A stretch of 64,000 bases of DNA from Eubacteriales bacterium (GTDB lineage Bacteria > Bacillota > Clostridia > Lachnospirales > Lachnospiraceae), in contig JAUNPJ010000001.1 of NCBI GenBank assembly GCA_030536755.1, forward strand, positions 1 to 64,000, in the 5' to 3' direction. A model generated the notes under the pieces. It was not told the origin of the DNA. It did not search any database and worked only from the letters and a program-made list of their open reading frames with translations. A program made the translations under genes and the position numbers. Shown piece after piece: positions 24,638-34,198 of the stretch. Every line of letters begins with the position of its first letter. Position 1 is the first letter of the stretch.

Positions 24638-26083
24638 ATGAATGAAAAGATGTGGTATCGCAGAATTCCCAAAACAGATGTTTTGCTGATGGATGAGCGA
24701 ATACAGAACATGATAAAAGTACAGGGGAAAGCTGTGGTAATGGATGCCATTCATATGGAACTGGCCCATTTTCGCAGTCTGGTGAAACAGGGAGCTGATG
24801 AGGAACTGTTGGAAAACAGACTGGAATCTTTAATCGACCATATAGAAAACAATGTCGCAAAAATAAAACGTGCAAATATGCGTCCGGTCATCAATGGGAC
24901 CGGAACGATTCTTCATACAAATCTGGGACGAGCGCCGCTGTCCGAAAAGCATATGAAGCATATTTTATCTGTAGCGTCTGGGTACTCCAATTTGGAATAC
25001 AACCTGGAAATGGGAAAACGGGGAGAGCGTTATGCGCATTTTGAATCTCTTTTGTGCAAATTGACAGGGGCAGAGGCTGCAATGGCTGTAAACAACAATG
25101 CGGCATCCGTTCTGTTGATTTTGAGTACACTGGCATCCGGCGGAGAAGTCATTACTTCACGTGGGGAACTGGTGGAGATTGGCGGACACTTCCGGATTCC
25201 GGATGTCATGGAACAAAGTGGCGCAGTGCTGCGTGAGGTCGGAACGACCAACAAAACGCGGCTGGATGATTTTGAGAGAGCAATCAACGAACAGACAAGA
25301 GGAATTTTGAAAGTTCACACCAGCAATTATCGAATTGTCGGTTTTACCGAGTCGGCCAGTCTGGAGGAATTGGTTTCTCTTGGAGAAAAATACGAACTTC
25401 CCGTCATTGAAGACCTGGGAAGCGGTGTATTGATTAATTTGGAAAATTATGGATTGTCCCATGAACCGACTGTGCAGGAATCTGTGCAGAAAGGTGCCGA
25501 TGTCGTGTGCTTCAGCGGTGACAAGCTGCTGGGTGGACCGCAGGCAGGAATCATTGTGGGCAAGAAAAAATATATAGAACAGATGAAGAAGAATCCTCTT
25601 ACAAGAGCTATTCGGATTGACAAGTTTACTGTGGCGGCTCTGGAACAGGTTCTTCTGGAATATTTATCCGAGGAGCAGGCGCTGCAGAATATACCAGTGC
25701 TTCGCATGATTACAAAACCTCGGGAGGAGTTGGAAAAGAAAGCGGCAGATTTGCAGGAAATGCTGTTTTCCTGTGAACTTGCAGCGGATATTGAGATCGT
25801 TCCCTGCGATTCTCAAATTGGCGGGGGAGCACTTCCTTTGGAGAAGATTCCGAGTGTGGCGGTCGCTATTTGTCCTCATTTTATTTCTGTGGATCAGCTG
25901 GAAAAGAGAATGCGGTCGCTTCCGGTTCCTGTAATCCCAAGAATTGCAGATGACAGGGTACTTCTGGATGTACGGACGATAGAGGAAGAAAGTTTTTCAG
26001 TGATTGCCGCCCAATTGCAGAAGTTTCAGGTATTGGAACCTAGAAAGAAAGTGGAAGACAAAACAGCAGGAGCAGACTTATGA
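24638..26083 (+). CDS. selA: L-seryl-tRNA(Sec) selenium transferase
   Basis: A 481-residue PLP enzyme that converts seryl-tRNA(Sec) to selenocysteinyl-tRNA(Sec) using selenophosphate. Family motifs include INGTGTILHTNLGRAPLS near residue 85 and SGDKLLGGPQAGIIVG with the PLP-binding Lys. The start at 24638 is chosen because AGGAGG lies just upstream; the frame is open further upstream but is non-conserved. Its last bases overlap the selB start (ATGA). It directly follows the formate dehydrogenase genes it serves. Confidence 0.96.
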   Translation: MNEKMWYRRIPKTDVLLMDERIQNMIKVQGKAVVMDAIHMELAHFRSLVKQGADEELLENRLESLIDHIENNVAKIKRANMRPVINGTGTILHTNLGRAPLSEKHMKHILSVASGYSNLEYNLEMGKRGERYAHFESLLCKLTGAEAAMAVNNNAASVLLILSTLASGGEVITSRGELVEIGGHFRIPDVMEQSGAVLREVGTTNKTRLDDFERAINEQTRGILKVHTSNYRIVGFTESASLEELVSLGEKYELPVIEDLGSGVLINLENYGLSHEPTVQESVQKGADVVCFSGDKLLGGPQAGIIVGKKKYIEQMKKNPLTRAIRIDKFTVAALEQVLLEYLSEEQALQNIPVLRMITKPREELEKKAADLQEMLFSCELAADIEIVPCDSQIGGGALPLEKIPSVAVAICPHFISVDQLEKRMRSLPVPVIPRIADDRVLLDVRTIEEESFSVIAAQLQKFQVLEPRKKVEDKTAGADL

Positions 26084-27996
26084 AACATATTATTATTGGT
26101 ACAGCAGGACACATCGATCATGGAAAAACGACACTGATCAAGGCGTTGACAGGAAGGAATACAGATCGCTGGCTGGAGGAACAAAAGAGAGGGATTACGA
26201 TCGATCTCGGATTTACCTATTTTGACCTTCCAAACGGAGATCGTGCAGGAATCATTGATGTGCCTGGACATGAGAAATTTATTCACAATATGGTAGCTGG
26301 TGTGGTTGGAATGGACCTTGTTTTGGTAGTGATTGCAGCAGATGAGGGAATCATGCCTCAGACGAGAGAACATCTGGATATTTTACAGCTTCTTGGAATT
26401 GAAAAAAGTATTCTTGTAGTGAATAAATGTGATCTTGTAGATGAAGAATGGCTGGAGTTGATGGAGGAAGAACTCAAAGAGGAATTGACGGGCACTTTTC
26501 TGGAACATGCACCTGTAGTGCAAGTATCCTCTGTGACGAAGGCAGGAATTCCGGAGTTGATTCAGGAGATTGTGCGTATGACTTCTGAGGAAGTGGAGGA
26601 AAAAGATATTCACACGATTCCAAGACTTCCGATTGACCGTTCTTTTTCCATGACTGGCTTTGGAACAGTAGTGACGGGAACACTGGTCAGCGGGACACTT
26701 GCAAAGGACACGGTTTTGGAACTGTATCCATCCGGAAAAGAATGTAAGATTCGAAATATACAGGTATATGGAGAGAATCAGGAAGAATGTTTTGCAGGTC
26801 AGCGTGTGGCAATCAACATATCCAATCTCAAGAAAAATGAGATTCAAAGAGGATGTGTTCTGGCACCTATAAACAGTATGAAAAATACAACACTTCTGGA
26901 TGTGAAGCTTCAGATGCTCGATTCTTCGGAACGCATCATCAATAATCGAACCCGTCTGCACTTGTTTACCGGTACCAGTGAAGTGCTTTGCAGGGCGGTA
27001 CTGTTGGATCAGGAAGAAATCGGACCGGGAGAGAGCGGCTATGCGCAGCTTCGTCTGGAAGAGGAGATTGCTGTGCGCAGAGGTGACAAGTTTGTGGTGC
27101 GTTTTTATTCTCCGATGGAGACAATCGGAGGAGGTACGATCCTGGAACCGAATCCGCGAATCAAACGGCGTTTTCGAAAGGAAGTGATTGAGGAACTGAG
27201 CCGAAAAGAGGAAGGCTCCTCGATGGATGTTGCAGAGCTTCATGTAAAAGCGCAAAAGGATGCTATGATTACGATTCAGGAACTGGCAAAACTGACGGCA
27301 CTTTCTGCGGAAGAGATTCAAAAAGATGTGGAGGAACTGCAGAAGAACGGACAGGTATTGGCATTTTCTATGAAAAAAGATACTTTTGTCTGGCATACAG
27401 ATTATGCCTTAGAGGCGGAGAGGCTGCTTCTCAGAGAACTGGCTGCTTATGAGAAGCAGCACCCGTACCGCCATGGAATGAAAAAAGCGCAGATTCAGAC
27501 AACCTACTTCAGGAAAATAAAGCCGAATGTATTTGGTCTTGTTCTTGAACTGTGGGAAGAACAGGGAAAGCTCAAGCGTGTGGATGAATTTTTGTGTACA
27601 CCGGAGCACGAAATCCGAAAAGATGCAGTGTTTGAAAAAACATCGCAGGCACTGCAAAGGGGGGTAAAAACCGCCGGGTATGATTTTGTGAAGTATACAG
27701 ATATTCCCTGCGAAGGATGTTCTCTGGAAGTCAGAGAGGATGTGCTGAATATTCTAAGGGAAGAACAGCTTCTGATCAAGGTTTCTGAAGATATTTATAC
27801 ATGGAAGCCTTTGATGGATGAGGCAGCAGATCAGATCAGGAATATGCTGCGGGACAATCCAATCGTGTCCATATCTCAGGTGCGCGATGCGTTTTCGACC
27901 AGCAGAAAATGTGCAAAATTGATTCTGGAATATACAGATGGAATAAAACTGACAAAAAAGACAGGGGCGGAGAGCGAATGGACGTCCTATTCCTGA
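26080..27996 (+). CDS. selB: Selenocysteine-specific elongation factor
   Basis: A 638-residue GTPase. The EF-Tu-like part has G1 AGHIDHGKTTL, G3 DVPGHEKFIHN and G4 NKCD, followed by the beta-barrel domains. The C-terminal 250 residues hold winged-helix repeats that bind the SECIS hairpin. It delivers Sec-tRNA to the ribosome at the UGA codon of fdhF. It overlaps selA by four bases and is followed by the tRNA-Sec gene. Confidence 0.96.
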   Translation: MKHIIIGTAGHIDHGKTTLIKALTGRNTDRWLEEQKRGITIDLGFTYFDLPNGDRAGIIDVPGHEKFIHNMVAGVVGMDLVLVVIAADEGIMPQTREHLDILQLLGIEKSILVVNKCDLVDEEWLELMEEELKEELTGTFLEHAPVVQVSSVTKAGIPELIQEIVRMTSEEVEEKDIHTIPRLPIDRSFSMTGFGTVVTGTLVSGTLAKDTVLELYPSGKECKIRNIQVYGENQEECFAGQRVAINISNLKKNEIQRGCVLAPINSMKNTTLLDVKLQMLDSSERIINNRTRLHLFTGTSEVLCRAVLLDQEEIGPGESGYAQLRLEEEIAVRRGDKFVVRFYSPMETIGGGTILEPNPRIKRRFRKEVIEELSRKEEGSSMDVAELHVKAQKDAMITIQELAKLTALSAEEIQKDVEELQKNGQVLAFSMKKDTFVWHTDYALEAERLLLRELAAYEKQHPYRHGMKKAQIQTTYFRKIKPNVFGLVLELWEEQGKLKRVDEFLCTPEHEIRKDAVFEKTSQALQRGVKTAGYDFVKYTDIPCEGCSLEVREDVLNILREEQLLIKVSEDIYTWKPLMDEAADQIRNMLRDNPIVSISQVRDAFSTSRKCAKLILEYTDGIKLTKKTGAESEWTSYS

Positions 27997-28023
27997 CAAG
28001 AAAAGCTCAGGTGAAAAATTTTA

Positions 28024-28052
28024 TTGACTGAAATGATAAGTTATAGTATAGT
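28024..28052 (+). promoter_or_regulatory. Promoter of the tRNA-Sec gene
   Basis: TTGACT (28024-28029) and TATAGT (28047-28052) are exactly 17 bases apart and end 12 bases before the mature tRNA, so the tRNA can be made independently of selAB. Confidence 0.6.
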
Positions 28053-28064
28053 ATAATAAGTTGT

Positions 28065-28162
28065 GTAGGCAGACAGGTGACTGGTGTGCCTCCTGGTCTT
28101 CAAAACCAGTGTGGGGCGTTAGGAGCGTCCCGGGTGGGTTCGATTCCCACATGCCTACGCCA
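28065..28162 (+). tRNA. selC: tRNA-Sec (anticodon TCA)
   Basis: A 98-nt tRNA with the selenocysteine form. The acceptor stem GTAGGCA pairs with TGCCTAC; the anticodon arm is CTGGT-CTTCAAA-ACCAG with TCA at 28100-28102. The variable arm is long and GC-rich (GGGGCG...CGTCCC), the T arm is GTGGG-TTCGATT-CCCAC, the discriminator is G and the CCA is encoded. The eighth acceptor pair would be a G-A mismatch, slightly unlike E. coli. Its place right after selB supports the call. Confidence 0.95.
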
Positions 28163-28188
28163 AAAAAATCGGACAGTAATAAAAAATA

Positions 28189-28224
28189 ATCCTGGAACTT
28201 TTTAAGAAGCTCCGGGATTTTTTT
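28189..28224 (+). terminator. Terminator after tRNA-Sec
   Basis: ATCCTGGA (28189-28196) pairs with TCCGGGAT (28211-28218), followed by a T7 run. Confidence 0.85.
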
Positions 28225-28284
28225 GTATCTGTGAGGATACCGAGCAGTTACGATTGAATAATAAAAAGAATGGCAGGTGCAGTG

Positions 28285-29514
28285 ATGATGAAAGAATATC
28301 CCATGAGAGTGGAATTAGAAGAGGCAGTTCAGATTATAAAAGAAAAAGTAACCGTTATGAATACGGAGAGGGTCGCACTTTCCGAGGCACGCGGCAGGAT
28401 TCTTGCCCGGCAGATCGTAGCACAGGAAAATGTACCGCCGTTTGACCGTTCTCCTTATGACGGATTTGCCTTTCGTGCCGAGGATCTGGCACAGGCATCA
28501 AAAGAACATCCAGTTACGCTTCGTATTATCGAGGAAGTTCCTGCTGGAAAAGCACCCGAACATAGCGTTGGCAGAGGCGAGGCGATCAAAATACTGACAG
28601 GAGCGCCGATTCCCAAAGGGGCCGATGCGGTAGAACGATATGAGGTAACAGAATTTAACGAAAAGGAAGTTACTTTTTTTGAACCAATCAAAAGTGGTTC
28701 AAACATCTGCCTTGCGGGAGAAGATGTCAGACAGGGAGAAATTTTGATGGAGACAGGGATCAAACTGGACAATGCAAGGCTTGGACTTCTTGCCGCACTG
28801 GGATACTCCGAGATTTCCTGTTATCGTAGGATCAGATGCGTGATGATCAGTACGGGAAGTGAACTGGTTCCGGTGGATCATCCGTTAGCTCCAGGGAAGA
28901 TCAGAAACAGCAGTGCCTATATGATTCAGGCGGCTCTGCGTGAATGGGGCATGGAATGTGACATTTATGGAATTGTCAGTGACAACAGCAATCATATTGC
29001 GGGAGCCATTGATGTGTGCTCGCAGAATTATGATGTGATATTTACGACGGGCGGAGTGTCTGTGGGAGATTATGATTTCCTGAATCAATCTCTGGAGGAG
29101 CTTGACGCTGAGATTTTGCTGTGGAAAGTGAAAATGAAACCGGGTATGGCATTTGTGGCAGCGATGCATAAACAAAAGCTGGTGCTCGGTCTGTCTGGAA
29201 ATCCTTCTGCAGCCGCAGCAACTCTGTATCTGATCGGAGGGGCCGTGCTTTCTTATATGTCGGGAAAACAGGAACTTCCATGGGAAAAAATCAAAGTTCG
29301 TATGTCTCATGATTTCCCAAAATCAAGCAAAGGACGCCGTTTTATTCCGGGTAAACTGTGCGTGATCAATGGGGAGGCATATCTGGATTCGAGTGCTGTG
29401 CAGGGCAATGGAATTTTAAGCTCATGGCACAGCTGCAATCTGATTGGAGAAATTCCGGGAGGAACACCGCCATTAAAAGCAGGAAATGTCATTGAAGCCT
29501 ATTATTTTGTCTAA
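28285..29514 (+). CDS. moeA: Molybdopterin molybdenumtransferase MoeA
   Basis: A MoeA of about 409 residues that inserts molybdate into adenylylated molybdopterin. Motifs: PPFDRSPYDGFAFRAED near residue 54, GAPIPKGADAVERYE, and TTGGVSVGDYDFL of the MPT-binding domain. I favour the ATG at 28285, which has GGCAGGTG upstream, over the ATG at 28270. It opens the molybdenum-cofactor run moeA-mobA-fdhD-mobB-moaA that follows the selenium genes. Confidence 0.94.
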   Translation: MMKEYPMRVELEEAVQIIKEKVTVMNTERVALSEARGRILARQIVAQENVPPFDRSPYDGFAFRAEDLAQASKEHPVTLRIIEEVPAGKAPEHSVGRGEAIKILTGAPIPKGADAVERYEVTEFNEKEVTFFEPIKSGSNICLAGEDVRQGEILMETGIKLDNARLGLLAALGYSEISCYRRIRCVMISTGSELVPVDHPLAPGKIRNSSAYMIQAALREWGMECDIYGIVSDNSNHIAGAIDVCSQNYDVIFTTGGVSVGDYDFLNQSLEELDAEILLWKVKMKPGMAFVAAMHKQKLVLGLSGNPSAAAATLYLIGGAVLSYMSGKQELPWEKIKVRMSHDFPKSSKGRRFIPGKLCVINGEAYLDSSAVQGNGILSSWHSCNLIGEIPGGTPPLKAGNVIEAYYFV

Positions 29515-29543
29515 ATTTGTTGTACAATAGAGGTGAATAAAGT

Positions 29544-30146
29544 TTGAAGAGAGAAAATATAACGGCTGGGATTCTTGCCGGCGGAAAAAGCAGCCGTATG
29601 GGCCAAAACAAAGCGTATCTTAAATTGCAGGATAAAAGTTTTCTGGAGATTATGCTGGAAGCGACCAGGGGATTTGCCAGTCAGATCGTCTCTGTGGATG
29701 ATGCTGGAAAATATCGGGGGAATTTGCCTGAACATGTGGTCCTTGCAGAAGATGAGCAGCAGGGAATTGGTCCTGTCGAGGGCATTTTTCAGATTCTTTC
29801 CCGTATGACGACAAAAGCAGCTCTGATCACAGCGACTGATATGCCGCTTGTAACAGCAGAATTATTTGAGAAGATGGCAGAGCAGTACAGCGGAGAAGGA
29901 TGTCTGGTGCTCACCTGCGAGGGAAGGCCGCAGCCGTTGTGTGCAATTTATTCAAAATCGTGCCTTCCGGTTCTGGAACAGTTCCGTGTTGAGGGTATTC
30001 GCAAGCCCCGGCTGGTATTTGAAGAGATTCCGAGTGAATATCTTGCGATTGAGCAGATTGGCTATGATGGCTGTGCGGTATGCAATGTCAATACGCCGGG
30101 CGAGTACTACGCATTAAGAGAGAAAACAGAAAGCGGGAATGAGTGA
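29544..30146 (+). CDS. mobA: Molybdenum cofactor guanylyltransferase
   Basis: A 200-residue nucleotidyltransferase with the MobA signature LAGGKSSRMGQNKAYL and ATDMPLV for metal binding. It adds GMP to Mo-molybdopterin to make the MGD form, which formate dehydrogenases need. The start is TTG with GAGGTG upstream; no better ATG exists in frame. Its TGA stop shares one base with the fdhD ATG. Confidence 0.93.
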   Translation: MKRENITAGILAGGKSSRMGQNKAYLKLQDKSFLEIMLEATRGFASQIVSVDDAGKYRGNLPEHVVLAEDEQQGIGPVEGIFQILSRMTTKAALITATDMPLVTAELFEKMAEQYSGEGCLVLTCEGRPQPLCAIYSKSCLPVLEQFRVEGIRKPRLVFEEIPSEYLAIEQIGYDGCAVCNVNTPGEYYALREKTESGNE

Positions 30147-30961
30147 TGCATATCAATGAGCAGTACAGGCAGAAAGAATTAACAGAAGAAAAAGAGTATC
30201 TTTTTATAGAAAGGGACGGTCATTCGGACAGAGAACAGGGGCAGATTCTTTTGGAGCACTTGATGGAGGTGTATGTCAATGAAATTTTGACGATGAAATT
30301 AATCTGTATTCCTGAATTTTTGACCGAGCTGGTGCTTGGAAGACTTTTTACAGGCGGAATCATCCAAAGTATTGATGAAGTAGATTCTGTTTATATCTGT
30401 GAATTTGGAAATCGCGCAAAGGTATTGCTGCATCATCCGAAGGAGCAGAGGGAAGAAGAATATGTGGAGACGACACCTACTTGCTGTACGGGGAATCGGA
30501 TTCTCAATGATTATTTTGTGAGTCATCAGGCAATGACATCTATGCAGCCAATTGAGTGGAAGTCTTCCTGGATTTTTCGTCTGGCAGATGAATTTGAAAA
30601 AGACACGCCTCTTCACAGAGAGACAACAGCTACACACAGCTGTTATCTTGCGCAGGGCGAGGAGATTCTTTTTCATTGTGAAGATATCGGAAGGCATAAT
30701 GCCATGGACAAAGCAATCGGGTATGCGCTGCGCCATGGAATTGATCTGCGTCAATGTATCCTTTATACAAGCGGAAGGATTCCGACGGATATGGCAGAGA
30801 AGGCTGTGAGGGCCGGAATTCCAATCCTTGCAGGGAAAGCAGCAGTCACAACACAGGCGATTGCATTGGCCAAGACTTATGGGCTGACGTTGATCGGAAT
30901 GGCAAAACGAAAGTTTATGAAACAGTATGCGGGAATACCGCCGCAGGATGAGGACAGATAG
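30146..30961 (+). CDS. fdhD: Formate dehydrogenase sulfurtransferase FdhD
   Basis: A 271-residue accessory protein that passes sulfur from a cysteine desulfurase to the Mo-bis-MGD centre of formate dehydrogenase. Conserved blocks include LVLGRLFTGGII, CEDIGRHNAMDKAIGY, YTSGRIPTDM and AGIPILAGKAAVT. The loop that carries CxxC in E. coli FdhD reads TPTCCTG here, with two adjacent Cys. The ATG at 30146 overlaps the mobA stop (TGATG), so translation is coupled. Confidence 0.93.
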   Translation: MHINEQYRQKELTEEKEYLFIERDGHSDREQGQILLEHLMEVYVNEILTMKLICIPEFLTELVLGRLFTGGIIQSIDEVDSVYICEFGNRAKVLLHHPKEQREEEYVETTPTCCTGNRILNDYFVSHQAMTSMQPIEWKSSWIFRLADEFEKDTPLHRETTATHSCYLAQGEEILFHCEDIGRHNAMDKAIGYALRHGIDLRQCILYTSGRIPTDMAEKAVRAGIPILAGKAAVTTQAIALAKTYGLTLIGMAKRKFMKQYAGIPPQDEDR

Positions 30962-30971
30962 AGGAACGCGT

Positions 30972-31463
30972 ATGAGCAGAATACTGGCAGTGAGCGGAGT
31001 GAAAAATTCCGGAAAGACAACGTATATTGAGCAATTGCTTGCTTATCTTGGGGAAAAAGGAATCAAAACAGCGGTGATCAAACATGACGGACATGAGTTT
31101 GAGCCGGACGTTGCGGGGACGGATTCCTGGAAGTACCGGCAGGCAGGCGCTTACGGCTGTGCTGTATATTCCGGCAGTAAGTTTATGGCGATCAGAGAAT
31201 GGCCGCAGGAAGATCCAGAAGCTTTGATGAGGCTGTTTCCGGATGCGGATCTACTACTTTTGGAGGGATTTAAGTATTCCGGATATCCGAAAATTGAACT
31301 GGTGCGAGAGGGAATATCCAAAGATCCGGTCTGTCCGAGAGAGACCGTCATAGCTTATGTGACGGATATTCGCGAGAAACTTCCGTGGATGGAGGGAGAG
31401 ATTCCCGTATATCGCTTTGAACAGGTACAGGAGGTGGCAGAACAGCTTTTGATAAAAAAATAA
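30972..31463 (+). CDS. mobB: Molybdopterin-guanine dinucleotide biosynthesis protein MobB
   Basis: A 163-residue P-loop GTPase. The Walker A motif SGVKNSGKTTYIEQLL begins at residue 8, and IKHDGHEFEPD and LLLLEGFKYSGYPKIE are family motifs. MobB assists MobA in forming the guanine dinucleotide cofactor. The start at 30972 follows GAGGAACG, 10 bases after fdhD; the frame is open upstream but overlaps fdhD. Confidence 0.92.
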   Translation: MSRILAVSGVKNSGKTTYIEQLLAYLGEKGIKTAVIKHDGHEFEPDVAGTDSWKYRQAGAYGCAVYSGSKFMAIREWPQEDPEALMRLFPDADLLLLEGFKYSGYPKIELVREGISKDPVCPRETVIAYVTDIREKLPWMEGEIPVYRFEQVQEVAEQLLIKK

Positions 31464-31507
31464 TCATATAAGAACAACAATGAAGAAACTGGGGGAAACA
31501 AAACGAC

Positions 31508-32482
31508 GTGAAAGATAAATTTAACCGAGAAATTGAATACATGAGAATCTCGTTGACCGATCGCTGCAATCTGAGGTGTAAATATTGTATGCCCTGTGAT
31601 GTTCCGTGGATCGACCATGAGCAGATTCTGTCTTATGAGGAAATTCTGGAAATCTGCCAGATCGCGGTCGAGCTTGGAATCGACCGCTTTAAAATTACCG
31701 GAGGTGAGCCTCTGGTGCGAAAAGGATGTCTTGAATTCATTCGCACGCTCAAACAGATGACCGGAGTCAAACAGGTGACTATGACGACGAATGGTGTGCT
31801 TTTACGCCAGTATGCGGATGAACTTGCCGAGGCAGGGGTGAATGGAATCAATGTAAGCCTGGATACACTGGACAGAGAGCGCTTTGCCTTCTTGACGGGA
31901 AAGGATGCTCTTGAGCAGGTTTTAGATGGGCTGTATTATTCAAATAAACTGGGAATTAAGATGAAAGTCAATTGTGTACCGCTGAAAGGGTTTAATGAAG
32001 ATGGGCTGCTGCAGATGCTGGATATTTGCCGGGATCATCCGATTGATGTGCGTTTTATTGAAGTGATGCCGATTGGATATGGAAAAGAATATGCGGGCAT
32101 TTCTGTGGTGAACCTTGAGCAGGAGATACGAAAGGCCTATCCAGATGGGGAGACGGTGCTTCGCAGGCTCGGAAATGGCCCGGCGCGTTATTATCATCCG
32201 TCTGAGTTTTTGGGAAGCGTAGGCTTTATTGATGCGATTCATGGAAAATTCTGCGGCGACTGTAACCGTATCCGGCTGACATCGGAAGGGTTTTTAAAGA
32301 CCTGTCTCTATTATGGGCATGGTTCCTCACTGAGAGATTATCGAAGAGGTGGCGGAAGCAGAGACGGGCTGAAAAATTTAATGCAGGAGACGATTTTCCA
32401 GAAACCGAAAGAACATCATTTTGGAAGTCTGTCTGCGGATGATGAGAAAGAACTGAGAAAAATGTCACAAATCGGAGGATAA
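31508..32482 (+). CDS. moaA: GTP 3',8-cyclase MoaA
   Basis: A 324-residue radical-SAM enzyme that starts molybdopterin synthesis from GTP. The N-terminal cluster motif is CNLRCKYC and the C-terminal second-cluster region is FCGDCNRIRLTSEGFLKTC. The start is GTG with GGGGGAAA upstream. moaC, moaD and moaE are not in the window, so the rest of the pathway must lie elsewhere. The C-terminus is short and lacks the usual GG end, reading GGGSRDGLKNLM before a final Lys-rich part. Confidence 0.94.
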   Translation: MKDKFNREIEYMRISLTDRCNLRCKYCMPCDVPWIDHEQILSYEEILEICQIAVELGIDRFKITGGEPLVRKGCLEFIRTLKQMTGVKQVTMTTNGVLLRQYADELAEAGVNGINVSLDTLDRERFAFLTGKDALEQVLDGLYYSNKLGIKMKVNCVPLKGFNEDGLLQMLDICRDHPIDVRFIEVMPIGYGKEYAGISVVNLEQEIRKAYPDGETVLRRLGNGPARYYHPSEFLGSVGFIDAIHGKFCGDCNRIRLTSEGFLKTCLYYGHGSSLRDYRRGGGSRDGLKNLMQETIFQKPKEHHFGSLSADDEKELRKMSQIGG

Positions 32483-32486
32483 AGTA

Positions 32487-34196
32487 ATGCAAAATCAAAA
32501 AGAAATCCTTCAGTTTCGAAAGGTAAACTGTAAAAACTGCTACAAATGTGTGCGTTACTGCCCGGTAAAAGCCATTAAAATCCGAAATCATCAGGCACAG
32601 ATTATTGAGAGTCAGTGCATTTTGTGTGAAAAGTGTACGGTCATCTGTCCGCAGAACGCCAAAGTGGAATTGAATCTGATTCCAAATATCAAAAACTGGA
32701 TCAAAGAGGGAAAACAGGTCATAGCATCGGTACATCCAGCCTATCTTGCAAAATTTGCGGTGCCTGGCTTTTTCCGCCTGACAGCAGCTCTAAAACAGCT
32801 TGGCTTTGAGGAAGCATTTGAGGCCGCACAGGGTGCATATCTGATGAAAAAACAGTATGAGAAGGTGATCGTGGAACGGAACTTTGAAAAAATGACGATT
32901 TCTTCTGCCTGTCCGGTTATCGTGCAGCTGATTGAAAAACACTATCCGGATCTGGTCGAATATCTGGCGCCGGTGCTGTCAATGATGCAGTCGCATGGAA
33001 AATATCTGCGTAGCCAATATCCCGATGCAAAGATCGTGTACATCAGTCCCTGTATGTCTTCCATGGCAGAACTGCAGGAAGAAAAACCTTATGTGGATGC
33101 GGTCATTACCTTTCACCAGCTGAATGAATGGATGGATAAAGAACAGGTAAGCATTTCGCGCGACGAGGTATATCCAGACCGGTATTTATCGAGAATTACG
33201 GCACTTCCTGAGGGACTTTCCTGTGCAATGCGTCATGAAAATAAAGAGAGTTATCTGTCAATTCATGGAATGGATAACTGCAAACAGATTCTGGATGAAC
33301 TGAAACAGGGAGGCTACGAGAACTGCTTTATTGAGTTAAGCGCCTGTCTGAATGGATGTATCGGAGGACCTTCGTTCCAGCAGGAGCATGGAAAACTTCT
33401 GGATGCGATTCTGTCTATTCGAAATGCCTCTCTGATACACGGAATGCCAGATTATGATCAGGATTATAATATTGAAGAAACCGTAGACCTTACGCGTACC
33501 TTTGGTCAGTATCAGAAAAAACAGGAAAAACTGGTATCGGAAGAAGAGATTCGTGATATTTTGGCAAAGATGGGCAAATTCTCCAAAGGGGATGAACTCA
33601 ACTGCGGAGCCTGCGGTTATAATACCTGTCGGGAAAAGGCAGTTGCGATCCGTGAAAATAAAGCGGAGATTTCCATGTGTATCCCCTATATGAGAGAACG
33701 ACAGGAGAATTTTTCCAATAAGATTGTCAATGCCATGCCTGGAATTCTGGTGACGGTGGATTACCACCTGAATGTCATTCAGCTTAATCAGGAGGCAAGA
33801 AATCTGTTTGATATTAAACACCAGAAAAAGATTATCGGAAGTCCTGTTTCTGATATCATGGACGATTTTATTTTTGCAAACCTGCTGTCATTTGAGAAGG
33901 ATCTCAGCAGTGACCAGATTTATCTCGAAGAACAGAAGCGTTATCTGGAACGTGTTGTGACCAATGACAAGAAAAATCAGATGATTTTATGCGTTATGAA
34001 AGATATCACGCGGGAAATAGAGCAGAAAAAGAAAATCCGGAATGCACAGATGGAAGCTGCCAAAATGGCAGATAAGCTTGTGGAGGAACAGCTTAAGATT
34101 GTTCATCAGATTGCCGGACTTCTGGGAGAGACGGCAGCAGATACAAAAGTGGCAGTAGAAGAACTGAAAAATACCATACTGCAGGAGAGTAAGTAG
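32487..34196 (+). CDS. Sensory-type [FeFe]-hydrogenase with PAS domain (HydS-like)
   Basis: A 569-residue protein. An N-terminal 2[4Fe-4S] ferredoxin (CKNCYKCVRYCP, CILCEKCTVICP) is followed by a hydrogenase H-cluster domain with Cys142 (SSACP), Cys189 (SPCMSS), Cys287 and Cys291 (ACLNGCIGG). Then come a four-Cys Fe-S domain (CGACGYNTC) and a PAS domain (about 405-510) with a coiled-coil tail. The proton-transfer Cys before Cys142 is Ala141, as in sensory hydrogenases such as Thermotoga HydS. It thus probably senses H2 or redox state instead of making H2. The phosphatase gene follows after two bases. Confidence 0.85.
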   Translation: MQNQKEILQFRKVNCKNCYKCVRYCPVKAIKIRNHQAQIIESQCILCEKCTVICPQNAKVELNLIPNIKNWIKEGKQVIASVHPAYLAKFAVPGFFRLTAALKQLGFEEAFEAAQGAYLMKKQYEKVIVERNFEKMTISSACPVIVQLIEKHYPDLVEYLAPVLSMMQSHGKYLRSQYPDAKIVYISPCMSSMAELQEEKPYVDAVITFHQLNEWMDKEQVSISRDEVYPDRYLSRITALPEGLSCAMRHENKESYLSIHGMDNCKQILDELKQGGYENCFIELSACLNGCIGGPSFQQEHGKLLDAILSIRNASLIHGMPDYDQDYNIEETVDLTRTFGQYQKKQEKLVSEEEIRDILAKMGKFSKGDELNCGACGYNTCREKAVAIRENKAEISMCIPYMRERQENFSNKIVNAMPGILVTVDYHLNVIQLNQEARNLFDIKHQKKIIGSPVSDIMDDFIFANLLSFEKDLSSDQIYLEEQKRYLERVVTNDKKNQMILCVMKDITREIEQKKKIRNAQMEAAKMADKLVEEQLKIVHQIAGLLGETAADTKVAVEELKNTILQESK

Positions 34197-34198
34197 AC

